This document shows positions 28,010-36,632 of a stretch of DNA of 64,000 nt, piece by piece (within the stretch, counting starts at the first letter, position 1; every line of letters begins with the position of its first letter). Source of the DNA: Paenibacillus sp. P25 (GTDB taxonomy: Bacteria > Bacillota > Bacilli > Paenibacillales > NBRC-103111); the NCBI GenBank assembly GCA_024704175.1, contig CP085629.1:3348001-3412000 (forward strand), in the 5' to 3' direction. A program made the position numbers and the translations under genes. The notes beneath the pieces are model-generated. The model did not search any database. It was given only the letters and a program-made list of their open reading frames with translations, and was not told where the DNA came from.

Positions 28010-28718
28010 TTACCGGTCCGACTCAAAGATTTGCTTCCATTGCTCCAGCTCATTGGTACAGATCCAGACGCCGGGATATCGCTCCTTCAGGTCGCGCATC
28101 TCCTGCGGGTCGTCGATCGTCCAAGCGATAAGCTGTATACCTTGCTGCGCCGCGGCGGCGCACAAATTCGTCGGTCAAATAAATGGACTTCACCGAGACG
28201 TAGCGGGCGCGGATTTGCCCCGCCAGCGGGAATACGGACGGCGTCGCCCCGTAAAGGACAAGTCCGAGGTCGACCGATTCGGACAATTCCCGCATACGGA
28301 TGATGGAATAATGGTCGAAGGAGGTGACGAAGACCTGATCCTGAACGCCGCAGGACCGGATCGTATCAAGCACCTTCTGCTCCAGACCCGGATACAGATT
28401 TCCGCTTTGCTTCAGCTCAATATCGACCCGAGCTTTGCCCTTGGCCAGCAGCAGCACTTCCTCCAGCGTCGGAATCCGCTGCCCTCCTCCTGCATCGAGC
28501 CGCCGCGGCTCCTCGAATGTCAAATCCGCTACGCGGCCTTTGCCGTTCGTGGTCCGGTTCACCGTCGTATCATGGATGACGACCGGTACGCCGTCCTTGC
28601 TGAGCTGGACGTCCAGCTCCAAATGGCTGAAAGCCAAATCCAGTGCAGCCTGGAAAGAAGCCATCGTATTTTCCGGGTATTTCTTGGGGTAGCCCCTGTG
28701 CGCCAATCCGGGAATCAT
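28010..28718 (-). CDS. Glycerophosphodiester phosphodiesterase 1 (one frameshift)
   Basis: Cytoplasmic GDPD enzyme that hydrolyses glycerophosphodiesters to glycerol-3-phosphate and an alcohol. Motifs seen: LAHRGYPKKYPENTMASF (first active-site His-Arg and Glu-Asn), LELDVQLSKDGVPVVIHD (metal Glu/Asp and second His), VDIELK (metal Glu), and VTSFDH. Near 28160 the frame changes; the correct tail reads AAAAQQGIQLIAWTIDDPQEMRDL and ends ...QIFESDR at 28010, giving ~236 residues. ATG at 28718 lies 9 bases after GGAGGG. It is the last gene of the Ugp-like operon and the second GDPD in it. Confidence 0.85.
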
Positions 28719-28798
28719 ATCGGGTCGCCCTCCATCTTTTCATCATGGTTTGATCATCTTTTAACTGAGTTCATCATAATCCAAAAGGCTTCCCCTTA

Positions 28799-29906
28799 CT
28801 ACCCCTGCCGCGGCAAAATCCGGATCCGGTCCAAGGGATAGCTTGAAGAGCTTCTATATTTGGCCGCGCCGGACTCGAAGAGGATATACATACTTCCTTT
28901 CCACTCGAACAACCCTTCGGCCATCGGCGGCGGCTTCATCTGCTCCGCCTGGTTATTGCCGTCCAGGAACCAGACCGGCACCTCCCTCCCGTTCACCGTT
29001 ACCTTGGTTTGCGGTGGATCCGTCAGGCTCATCTTATAACGGAAGAGCGTGCTGATGTTGTTCCTGCCGTAGGACTGGCTGAGCCATATCCGGTCCTGCT
29101 GAACGGACATCCCCTGGATGCTGTCCGGCAGGGAAAGAATATAATCCGGCGCTATCGGGCCTTGCCCCGCCGCGGCCAAGGGCAGGTCCGTATTGGCACT
29201 CAGCTTGTAGCCTTCCGCCCAAGCTTTATGCTCCTTGCCGTCCCGGTTCGTCAAGTAGTGGGATTTATCCGTCGGGTAATCCGTCCCGTGGGCGAATTCC
29301 CCGATCCACAGCACGCCGTCCGAGTAAGCCGCGAACGATGCCCGGGTCCCGCTTGTGACGGTCCCCGCGAAAACCAGCTTGCCGCCGTTCTCCGCCTTGA
29401 CGAGGTCCTCGATCCGGACATAATATACGTCTTTATCCGACGAAATCCAAATATGCTTGGAGCTGACCGCAATGCCGCCGGCATGCCCGGTATAGGGGAA
29501 AAGCCGCTTCTGTACAGCTCCAGCGCTTTCACCATCTTCCCCGTTGAAGCATCGACCACGGTCAGAAGGCTCGGTTTCCCGTCCTCGCGGTAATGGGACA
29601 GCAGAATCCAGCTCCGTTCAGCCAAGTAGGCCATGCCCTGTGGAACCGCGTTTTGCTTCAAGTCCGGAACCACCGGGCCTTCGGCCGCTGGCCTGCAGGA
29701 ACGGCTGGATTTCGGGTATATCGACGCGAAGCTTAATGTCCGCTTCCTCCTGCGTAATGCCGGACCCGGCGGCGGCCTTGTCTCCGCCGGACGGAGCTGA
29801 CCGCTTGCGAAGGCGATACGCCGGAAGCCCCCGGCGCCTTCTGGCGACCGGAGGCCGTGATCCCGGCCGCACAGGCCAGGACAAGCAGTAATGCGCATCG
29901 CTTCAT
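28799..29906 (-). pseudogene. Secreted lipoprotein of unknown function in the GDPD operon (three frame changes)
   Basis: The start MKRCALLLVLACAAG at 29906 overlaps the stop of the second GDPD gene (ATGA) and carries a lipobox (VLAC). The body is in several frames: SGGDKAAAGSGITQEEADIKLRVDIPEIQPFLQAS, AYLAERSWILLSHYREDGKPSLLTVVDASTGKMVKALEL, then after a C run of four that should be five (GFSP-YTGHAGGIAVSSKHIWISSDKDVYYVRIEDLV), and finally LWIGEFAHGTDYPTDKSHYLTNRDGKE. Repeating phrases such as ISSDKDVYYV and DRIWLSQSYGRNN suggest a beta-propeller that reads like a surface binding or hydrolase-like protein. No family is assigned. Repaired length is about 368 residues. Its place between two GDPD genes suggests a role in catching or processing glycerophosphodiesters outside the membrane. 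Confidence 0.6.
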
Positions 29907-30656
29907 TGTTCCGGCCTCTGCCCTGTGTCGGCCATCACCTTTCTTAACCGGGCGGGGTAATCGGTGATAATCCCCGATACGCCGTAATCGATGGCTTCCG
30001 CCATCTGCTTCTCGTCGTTGATCGTGTAAGGATAGACCTGCGGCCCTTGGGCTACCGCGTCGCGGACATCCTCCTTGCCGATCCGCTTGAAATTCGGATG
30101 CAGCGAGTAAACCGGCGCCCCGAGGCCGGCGGCTAAAGTAGCATGGCGGGTCCGCGTTAATATCGTACAGCAGGCCGATCTTCGTCTCCGGCTCCAGAAG
30201 CTTCAAATACAGCAGGCTTTTATGGTCAAAGGAGGAGACGACCACGTTCTGCAGCCGGTTCTTTTTCTTCATGAGCTGCGCCAGTGCCGGTTCGATCTTC
30301 CGCCCGTATGAGTTCTTGATCTCCACGTTGATCATGACCTCCGGCGGCGTGAGATCGAATACCTCGTCCAGGAGAGGCACCCGCTCGCCTTCGTATTTCT
30401 CGTGAAACCACCGGCCGGCGTCGGCCCCGCTGATCTCGGCATACGTCAATTCGTTCACGCTGCCCTTCCGGTCCGTCGTGCGGTTCAGGGTGGCGTCGTG
30501 AATGACGACGAGCTCGCCGTCCTTGGACAAATGAATGTCCAGCTCGATGGCGCTGCAGCCTTGCTCCAGGCCGAGCCGAAAGGCCGCCAAAGTATTCTCC
30601 GGAGCTTCGCCTGCGGCGCCCCGGTGAGCGATGACAAGAAGAGACTCATTGGACAT
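29903..30656 (-). CDS. Glycerophosphodiester phosphodiesterase 2 (one frameshift)
   Basis: Second GDPD of the operon. Motifs: VIAHRGAAGEAPENTLAAFRLGLE, AIELDIHLSKDGELVVIHD, MINVEIKN, VVVSSFDHKSLLYLKLL. After YDINAD near 30140 the frame changes and continues HATLAAGLGAPVYSLHPNFKRIGKEDVRDAV, then IDYGVSGIITDYPARLRKVM, ending RPEQ at 29903. About 250 residues. Start ATG 30656 follows AAAGGAACG. It lies 18 bp after the permease gene and overlaps the lipoprotein gene by 4 bases. The two GDPDs are clearly different sequences (about one third identical by eye), so they probably differ in substrate. Confidence 0.85.
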
Positions 30657-30673
30657 GGGAATCGTTCCTTTCT

Positions 30674-31504
30674 TTATTTAAATGTAGAATTCGCCATGGC
30701 GGCTACGATATATTTCTGGGCGAAAACAAACACGACGACGATCGGCAGAATGACGAGGATGCTCGCGGCCATGAGCAAGTGAAAGTTCAGCGCCTCGTTG
30801 CCGGCAATCGAATCGCGCATCATGGCGACGCCGACGGTGAGCACCCGCATGTTGTTGGAATTGGTCATCACGAGCGGCCAGAAATACGAATTCCAGCTGT
30901 GAATAAAGCTGATGACAATCAAAGTGGCTACCGTCGGCGGCGCCATCGGGGCCAGAATCCGGTACAGCACCTGCAGCCGGTTCGCCCCGTCCACCTTCGC
31001 CGCCTCGATCACATCGTTGTTAATGGAGCGGAACGTCTGCCGCAGCAGAAAGATACCGTAGGCCGAAGCGGCGTGAGGAATAATAAGTGCGTAGTATGTA
31101 TTGATCCAGCCGAGCTTCGACATCATCACATAGATCGGAACGAACACGACCTGCTCCGGCACGATCAGGGCGGCGAGCACCAGGATAAACAGCTTATCCC
31201 TCCCCGGAAACGATCCCTTGGCAAAGGCGTAAGCGGCCATAATCCCGATATTGATCTGCAGCACGACGATCCCCACCGTTTGCACGACCGTATTCACCGT
31301 GAACCGGTAAAAAGGAATGGCCTTAAATGCGCTGGCAAAATTTACCCACATCAGCTTCTCCGGCCAGAAGGTAGGGACCGCGAGTCTCAGCTCCGCCGGT
31401 GTCTTCAGCGCGGTAATGAGCATCCAATACACAGGGAAAAACATAATAAGCGTAACACAGACGGCCGCAAACGTACGGGTAGTTGTAAATACCGGATTCT
31501 TCAT
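30674..31504 (-). CDS. ABC transporter permease, UgpE-like
   Basis: Intact 276-residue permease with six membrane segments. The EAA loop reads INNDVIEAAKVDGANRLQVLYRILAPMAPPTVATL and the periplasmic-side motif SAFKAIPFYRFTVNTVVQT is typical of the MalG/UgpE branch. The C-terminus FVFAQKYIVAAMANSTFK matches UgpE proteins. Located 12 bp after the UgpA-like gene and directly before a GDPD gene, it supports import of glycerol-3-phosphate or glycerophosphodiesters. No ATPase gene is present in the operon. Confidence 0.85.
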   Translation of the reverse strand: MKNPVFTTTRTFAAVCVTLIMFFPVYWMLITALKTPAELRLAVPTFWPEKLMWVNFASAFKAIPFYRFTVNTVVQTVGIVVLQINIGIMAAYAFAKGSFPGRDKLFILVLAALIVPEQVVFVPIYVMMSKLGWINTYYALIIPHAASAYGIFLLRQTFRSINNDVIEAAKVDGANRLQVLYRILAPMAPPTVATLIVISFIHSWNSYFWPLVMTNSNNMRVLTVGVAMMRDSIAGNEALNFHLLMAASILVILPIVVVFVFAQKYIVAAMANSTFK

Positions 31505-31516
31505 CTATGGATCGAC

Positions 31517-32463
31517 CTACCCTTCATAATGAACTTTCTTCTTCGAAATGTACATCTGCAGCATGGTCAGCAGCACGATAATAATGAAGAAAATGACGAC
31601 CAAAGCCGATGCCCGGCCCGTTTTAAACTCCTCGAAGGCCATTTCGTAAATCCAGTACACCATTGCTTTCGTGGATTCCAGCGGCCCCCGTTCGTGATGA
31701 CGTCAACCGACTGGAACACCTGCATCGATGAAATAAAATGCGTGACGAGCAGGAACAGTGTGGTCGGGGACAATAAAGGCAGCGTAATTCGCCGGAATTG
31801 GGTCCATTTCGTCGCCCCGTCGATCGAGGATGCCTCGTAATACTCCACCGGAATGCTTCGAAGACCGCCGATGAAAATAATCATCGTAAAGCCGACGCCC
31901 TTCCATACCGCTACCGCGATCAGCACCCACAGCGCCGTACGCGTGTTGGTCAGCCACTGCACGGGCTCAAGTCCCATCGCTTCGAGCAGCTCGTTCATGA
32001 GGCCGTATTGCCCGTTAAAGATCCACAGGAAGATCATCGATACGATGACCATGGAAATGTAATGAGGCATGAAAATGATCATCCGCATAAAATTGAAAAA
32101 GCGCGAGGCGGCGTTGAACAAGAGCGCCAGCAGCAGACCGAGACCCAGCGTAAGCACGACGTCCAGGATGGTGTAGGTAAAGGTGATCTTCAGCACCTTG
32201 TAAAAGGTATCGCTTGTCAGCAGGTAGACGTAATTGTCCAGCCCGATAAATTTCTTCAACGGCTTCGTCATATTCCAGTTGGTAAAGCTTAAGTAGAACG
32301 AATTCGCCAAAGGATAATAGATGAACAGCGCCAGGAACACCAGCGCCGGCAGAGCAAAGGAAAAATCCTTGAGGCCCTCCAGGAAACGGGTATGGGACCG
32401 TTTGCCGACCCTGCTTACTGCCGCATGCTGCAAATGGCCCGTCCGGCTCTCCGCCTGTTTCAT
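31517..32463 (-). CDS. ABC transporter permease, UgpA-like (one frameshift)
   Basis: Permease of the MalF/UgpA branch: FALPALVFLALFIYYPLANSFYLSFTNWNM, FIGLDNYVYLLTSDTFYKVLKITFTYT and the EAA loop IPVEYYEASSIDGATKWTQFRRITLPLLSPTT. The last ~40 residues are shifted near 31686: AACGGGGGCCG has five G where six gives VDVITNGGPLESTKAMVYWIYEMAF, ending SKKKVHYEG at 31517. About 315 residues. AAAGGGGAG precedes the ATG. It pairs with the UgpE-like permease 12 bp downstream. Confidence 0.85.
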
Positions 32464-32543
32464 TCGCGACTCCCCTTTCTCTTCCCCGTCAGGCCCGGCA
32501 GGGCGGCCCTAAACGAACCGCCTTGCGGAGCCCGCGATGTTAT

Positions 32544-32645
32544 CCGATAACTAATTATCGGGTTAAGACCCCCACCTCTATAGGTGGGCCTTGAATCAGG
32601 TGGAGTAGAGTCTCCATCGGATTCCCCGATGTCCGGCTTGCCGGA
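32544..32645. repeat. Cluster of five short hairpins between binding-protein and permease genes
   Basis: Within ~100 bases lie CCGATAA/TTATCGG (32544-32561), CCCACCT/AGGTGGG (32571-32588), GGAG/CTCC (32602-32615), CATCGG/CCGATG (32615-32631) and TCCGGC/GCCGGA (32632-32645), each with a 2-6 base loop. The order and the CCCACCT-AGGTGGG hairpin next to GGTTAAGAC recall the right end and guide-RNA region of IS200/IS605 TnpB elements, read on the minus strand. No TnpB gene is present, so this would be a relic or a short non-autonomous copy. It may now act as an intra-operon hairpin that stabilises the binding-protein message. Confidence 0.5.
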
Positions 32646-32650
32646 CGAGT

Positions 32651-33958
32651 TCACTGATAATCCGCAATAATTGTATTCATGTCCTTCACGGCGTCCTTCA
32701 TGAGCGGCACCGGATCGGCGTTCTCCAGAATCATTTTGCCCACGACCTCCATATATTTCTTGCTGAATTCCGGATACGCCGGATGCTGAGGACGCCCCAC
32801 GACGTTATCGAAGTTGTCGAACACCGCCTTATACTGAGGCGACTTCTCAAAATATTTCTTGCCCTCGTCGGTGCCCACCACCGACTTATGCGTCGGCAGA
32901 TAACCGGTGCCTTCCGCCCATTTGATGTTGTTCTCCGCAGCCGTCATGAACTTGACGAACTTCCATGCCGCTTCCTTCTGCTTGGCCGGCGCGCCGTCCA
33001 TGATCACGATGCCCGCTCCGCCGATATGCGATTTGCGCTCCTTGTCGCCGGGAAGGAACGAGACGCCCACCTCGAACTTCGCATTCTCGAGATACGTCTT
33101 CAGGATCGCGGAGGAGTGCTGCACCATGGCGACCTTCTCTTCCAGGAACATCTGCCGCATCGTATCGGAAGCGCCTTTCCCGTAGCCCATCTGGAGCGAG
33201 CCGTCCTGCATCCACTTGCGGAAGTTTTGGATCCACTTCAGGCTGTCCGGCTGGTCGAGCAGCGTCTTCTTGTGATCCGGGCTCAGGATGGCACCCCCTC
33301 CGTTGGATACCCAGGGATCGTAGTACCAGGTATCCCAGCCCGGCACCGAGAACGCATACCGCGTCGTCTTTCCGTTTTCTTTGAGCGTGACCTTTTTATT
33401 GAAATCGTCGATTTCCGCCCAGGTCTGCGGCGGCTTCACGCCGAGCTTATCCAGCAGCGTCTTGTTGTAAATAAACACGCTCGTGCTGACGATTAGCGGG
33501 AAGCCGTACTGCTTGTCGTTATATGAATACGCTTGCAGCATGCCTTTGGAAAAATCGTTCAGGTCCACTTTGTCGCGCTTGATATACGGTGTCAGGTCGG
33601 TAAATACGCCGCCGTCGGCGAAGTTCGGAAGCACGGATACCTCCACGTTCGTAACTGCGGGCACGTCCTTGGCCGCCACCGCCGCCTGAAGCTTCTTATG
33701 CAAATCCGGATAGCCCCCTTGAAACACAGGCTCCACCGTGATATTCGGATACTTCTTCTGGAACTCGGCGATCATGTAGTTCAATGCTCCAATCTGGTTA
33801 TCCGCATGGGAATGCCAGTACTGGATGGTGACAGGGGAGTTATCTTCCGGTGCGGGAGGCGGCTCCTCCGCCTTGCTTCCCCGCTTGAGCACCCGGCCGC
33901 TGTTGTGATGGTGATGGAGGATACCGCAAGCACGGTTAACCATTGTTTGAATGTCATG
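32651..33958 (-). CDS. ABC transporter substrate-binding lipoprotein, UgpB-like (one frameshift)
   Basis: The true start is ATG 33958 behind AGAGGGG, encoding MTFKQWLTVLAVSSITITTAAGCSSG with a good lipobox. Near 33878 a G run of four should be five, after which the frame continues SKAEEPPPAPEDNSPVTIQYWHSHADNQIGALNYMIAEFQKKYPNITV. The pattern WHSHADN...NYMIAEFQKKYP, NKTLLDKLGVKPPQTWAEIDDF and VGRPQHPAYPEFSKKYMEVVGKMI is that of UgpB/MalE-type proteins. Ligand is probably a glycerophosphodiester, judged from the two GDPD genes in the operon. About 435 residues. Confidence 0.85.
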   Translation of the reverse strand, partial: HDIQTMVNRACGILHHHHNSGRVLKRGSKAEEPPPAPEDNSPVTIQYWHSHADNQIGALNYMIAEFQKKYPNITVEPVFQGGYPDLHKKLQAAVAAKDVPAVTNVEVSVLPNFADGGVFTDLTPYIKRDKVDLNDFSKGMLQAYSYNDKQYGFPLIVSTSVFIYNKTLLDKLGVKPPQTWAEIDDFNKKVTLKENGKTTRYAFSVPGWDTWYYDPWVSNGGGAILSPDHKKTLLDQPDSLKWIQNFRKWMQDGSLQMGYGKGASDTMRQMFLEEKVAMVQHSSAILKTYLENAKFEVGVSFLPGDKERKSHIGGAGIVIMDGAPAKQKEAAWKFVKFMTAAENNIKWAEGTGYLPTHKSVVGTDEGKKYFEKSPQYKAVFDNFDNVVGRPQHPAYPEFSKKYMEVVGKMILENADPVPLMKDAVKDMNTIIADYQ

Positions 33959-34114
33959 TAAATAACCCCTCTCTGTTCGTCTTATCGAATTCGGCATGAA
34001 AAAAAGGAGAGCACTAAGCAAGCGCAAGAAACAAAGGAAGCCGGGCATTCGCCCTCGTCCGTTGTTTTCTTGGGCTGTCTCAATGATCTCCGCACCCAAT
34101 CGCTATGAAAAAAT

Positions 34115-34162
34115 AAAGCGTTTTCTTGACTATAAATATGCCACAGCATGTAAACGTTGTCA
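34115..34162 (-). promoter_or_regulatory. cre sites upstream of the Ugp-like operon
   Basis: TGTAAACGTTGTCA at 34149-34162 fits the cre consensus TGWNANCGNTNNCA at every fixed position. A second, weaker core AAAGCGTTTTCT lies at 34115-34128. Both sit 155-205 bases upstream of the first gene (start 33958), in the gap after the mgtC-like gene, and predict CcpA control. Confidence 0.6.
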
Positions 34163-34191
34163 ATCCTCAATCTTCAAATCCCCGCCGGACG

Positions 34192-34947
34192 TTACATCGC
34201 CTGCGGTTTTCGGATTCGCGAATGGCCCGGCATTTTCAGCTCCCTGGATTCCATGGAGAGGATATGCTCATTGCCCGATATACCGCCCATCGCCTGGATC
34301 AGCGACTCGCCCTGCTTTGTCTTCAGGCTGAAATGCAGCTCCGTTACCGTTTCGGGGACACCGGAAATTTCCATGGTGCCTTCCGGCCGCATTTTGACGT
34401 TGACGATTTGAATCCCGTGCTCTCCGAATTTGGAGGCAATACTGCCGAGCACTCCCGGCTTGTCAATGATTTTGATCACAACATCCATTGTCCTCCGGTT
34501 CCGCATCAGATACTTCTCCCACTTGTTCAGCACGAACAGGCTTAAAAGCACCATCACCGTCGCAAGAACCGCACAGTAGAAAAATCCCGCCCCCACGCAC
34601 AGGCCGATGGCGGCTACAACCCAGACGGAAGCCGCCGTCGTCAGCCCCGACACCGTCGAGCCGGTCCTCATGATCGTCCCTGCGCCGAGGAAGCCGATGC
34701 CGCTGATGACCTGCGCCGCCAAGCGGGCCGGATCGGTGCGGACATTCGTCTCCGATACAAATTGGGAAAATCCGTAGATCGACAGCAGCATGATGGCGGC
34801 GGAGCCGATGCATACCAGGATATGCGTGCGCAGTCCCGCCGCATGATTGCTCCATTCCCGCTCCAGGCCGACCAGCCCGCCGAGGCCCGCGACCATCAGA
34901 ATGCGGATGGTCAGCTCCCATTCCGAGATATGCCATACACTATTCAA
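34192..34947 (-). CDS. MgtC/SapB family membrane protein with C-terminal ACT-like domain
   Basis: About 251 residues. The membrane part has the MgtC hallmarks: GGLVGLEREWSNHAAGLRTHILVCIGSAAIMLLS, DPARLAAQVISGIGFLGAGTIM and GLTTAASVWVVAAIGLCVGAGF. The C-terminal ~90 residues (MDVVIKIIDKPGVLGSIASKFGEHGIQIVNVKMRP) are ACT-like, as in MgtC. MgtC proteins help growth at low magnesium by modulating membrane ATPases. I start at TTG 34947 after GGGAGGGG; the frame is open further upstream but without a ribosome site. Only ~19 bases separate this start from a strong terminator, so expression must come from read-through. Confidence 0.85.
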   Translation of the reverse strand: MNSVWHISEWELTIRILMVAGLGGLVGLEREWSNHAAGLRTHILVCIGSAAIMLLSIYGFSQFVSETNVRTDPARLAAQVISGIGFLGAGTIMRTGSTVSGLTTAASVWVVAAIGLCVGAGFFYCAVLATVMVLLSLFVLNKWEKYLMRNRRTMDVVIKIIDKPGVLGSIASKFGEHGIQIVNVKMRPEGTMEISGVPETVTELHFSLKTKQGESLIQAMGGISGNEHILSMESRELKMPGHSRIRKPQAM

Positions 34948-34965
34948 GTTGAACCCCTCCCTATG

Positions 34966-35031
34966 AAAAGAAAAACCTCTCGGGAAAAAGGGCGCATCCG
35001 GCTGCGCACCTGTTTCCCCAAGAGGTTTCTC
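34966..35031 (-). terminator. Leader terminator/attenuator between glpP and the mgtC-like gene
   Basis: On the minus strand AAACCTCTtGGGGAAA pairs with TTTCCCgAGAGGTTT around an inner GCGCA/TGCGC hairpin and is followed by TTTTTC. It lies after the glpP stop (35072) and ends ~19 bases before the mgtC-like start, leaving no room for a promoter between them. Confidence 0.75.
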
Positions 35032-35071
35032 CATGTCTCTTCCGCTTGGAATCGGTGATTTTCGTTCGTAT

Positions 35072-35626
35072 TTACCATAACTCCGGTGTGCCCGCCGACA
35101 CGGCAAGCGCCCCGGCTCCAAGAGCCTCGTCAATCTCCTTCTGGTTCCCCACGAGCCCGCCGGCGATAATCGGAAGCATCGTCATATCCGTCATTTCGCG
35201 GATGACCCGGGGCATGATGCCAGGCATCACCTCGATGGCGTCCGGCTGGCTCTGCTCGGCCGCTTTGATCCCGCGCACGACGGCGCTGCGGTCAATCAGG
35301 AATATGCGTTGAATCGCCATCAGCCCGGCTTCCTTGGCTCCGCGGATCAAATTGCTTTTCGTGGAAATGATTCCGGTCGGCCTTATATTCTGCGCCACAT
35401 AAGCCACACCGGCGCGGTCGGCCGCAATCCCCTCGATAAACTCCATATGGATGAAGACTTCCTTCCGCTCCGCTTTAATCCGGTCCACCAGCTCTTTGAT
35501 GTTGAAGATCGAGCCGACGAGAAGGAAGATGATATTCGCCGGACTTTGGAGCGCCCTGTCCAAATCCTCGACCTTCTGCACAGCCGCAATGGTTTGATGA
35601 TCCACTAAATCGACAATCGGATGCAT
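35072..35626 (-). CDS. glpP: Glycerol-3-phosphate-responsive antiterminator GlpP
   Basis: 184 residues from the ATG at 35626. The sequence VGSIFNIKELVDRIKAERKEVFIHMEFIEGIAADRAGVAYV, PTGIISTKSNLIRGAKEAGLMAIQRIFLIDRSAV, DAIEVMPGIMPRVI and PIIAGGLVGNQKEIDEALGAGALAVSAG is the full GlpP TIM-barrel-like signature. In Bacillus subtilis GlpP with bound glycerol-3-phosphate lets RNA polymerase pass leader terminators of glp genes. Here no glpF, glpK or glpD is adjacent. Instead it is flanked by two genes behind leader terminators. A frame with GTG at 35644 exists but the AAGGGCGGGG site favours 35626. A TATAAT box lies at 35657-35662. Confidence 0.9.
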   Translation of the reverse strand: MHPIVDLVDHQTIAAVQKVEDLDRALQSPANIIFLLVGSIFNIKELVDRIKAERKEVFIHMEFIEGIAADRAGVAYVAQNIRPTGIISTKSNLIRGAKEAGLMAIQRIFLIDRSAVVRGIKAAEQSQPDAIEVMPGIMPRVIREMTDMTMLPIIAGGLVGNQKEIDEALGAGALAVSAGTPELW

Positions 35627-35673
35627 GGGTTCCCCGCCCTTCACTGAAGTGAGTTCATTATAACATAGACGGG

Positions 35674-36443
35674 TTACAGATTGACGATTTCTTTGATGCT
35701 GGGAACCACATAATGCGGCTTATACGGCGACTGCTCCGCCATCTCTTTGGTACTGACGCCGGTAAGCACCAGCACCGATGTCATCCCCGCTTCATTAGCC
35801 ATCCGGATATCCGTTTCCAGCCGGTCGCCGACCATGAAGCAGTCCTTGTAAGGCATCCCCAGGTGGCGGGCGGCCGCTTCGGCGGCGATCAGCGAAGGCT
35901 TGCCGACCACCAGATCGATGGACCGGCCGGTCGCGACCTCCAGCGCCGCAATGAATGTGCCGGTATCCGGAATCTGCCCTCCGTCTAGGGGGCAGGTGGC
36001 GTCCGGGTTGGAGGCGATGATGACCGATCCGCGGACCGCCGCCTGGTAGACGCTGTTCAGTTTATCGTAGGTAAACTGGCGGTCCCAGGAAAGGACGACA
36101 TATTCGGCTTTCCCGCTGTCTTCTGATATCGGGATGCCGTGCTCCTCCAGCTCCCGGAAGATCGGCTCCTCCCCGATGACGAATACCCGCTCTCCCGGCT
36201 TCAGACGGCTGCGCAAATATTCCGCGACGATTTGCGAAGAGTTCAGCACGTCGTCCAGCACGGCGGGGATCCCCATTTGATTTAACTTATCCACGTAAGA
36301 CTTCCGGGTGGCGATCGGTTTGTTCGACAAGAAGACGACCCGGTCCCCCTTGCCCTTAAAGCTTGTATCGCTTCGGCGGCGCCCTCGATCACGCGCTCGC
36401 CCAAGTAAACGGTTCCATCCAAATCAAAGACATATCCCTTCAC
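35674..36443 (-). CDS. HAD-IIA family sugar/glycerol phosphatase (one frameshift)
   Basis: HAD phosphatase of the NagD/AraL/PGP group. The GTG start at 36443 gives KGYVFDLDGTVYLGERVIEGA with the nucleophile Asp and acid/base Asp (DLDGT). Near 36350 a run of five G should be six, after which come DRVVFLSNKPIATRKSYVDKLNQMG (motif II Ser), and later VGKPSLIAAEAAARHLG (Lys) and FMVGDRLETDIRMANEAGMTSVLVLTG (metal Asp). About 256 residues. Relatives dephosphorylate sugar phosphates, p-nitrophenyl phosphate or glycerol phosphates. A terminator-bearing leader precedes it and glpP follows 48 bp later. A glycerol-3-phosphate phosphatase role is therefore an attractive guess. Confidence 0.8.
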
Positions 36444-36478
36444 CCTTGCTGCCTCGCTCTCTCACAAAAATCGGAAAA

Positions 36479-36547
36479 CAAAAAACCTTATCCGAAGTAA
36501 ACACATCCCTCCCCAGCGGGTACGGATATGATTACGGATAAGGTTTT
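36479..36547 (-). terminator. Leader terminator/attenuator before the HAD phosphatase gene
   Basis: On the minus strand AAAACCTTATCCG pairs with CGGATAAGGTTTT around a ~40-base loop and is followed by TTTTTTG. The loop holds a second partial copy of the 5' arm (CATATCCG), so the 3' arm could pair in two ways. It ends 36 bases before the gene start; the only promoter seen lies upstream of it. Confidence 0.75.
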
Positions 36548-36590
36548 CTCCAGGACTCGAGCCTAACCGTATGTTCATATGAATGCTCTT

Positions 36591-36620
36591 ACTATAGAAC
36601 CGAAATCGGCCTTTTGTCAA
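36591..36620 (-). promoter_or_regulatory. Promoter for the HAD phosphatase leader
   Basis: On the minus strand TTGACA (36615-36620) and TATAGT (36591-36596) are 18 bases apart in the 190-bp gap. It would give a leader of ~140 nucleotides that includes the terminator. Confidence 0.65.
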
Positions 36621-36632
36621 CCCAAAAAATGA

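Noticed and set aside
32544..32645. CRISPR array
   Set aside because: The hairpins differ from one another and there are no repeated units with spacers. No cas genes are in the window.
34966..35031. Magnesium-sensing M-box before the mgtC-like gene
   Set aside because: The leader between glpP and the gene is too short and shows only a terminator stem, without the conserved M-box core.
36479..36620. T-box or known riboswitch before the HAD gene
   Set aside because: No T-box sequence and no match to a riboswitch core I know; only a promoter and a terminator with alternative pairing.
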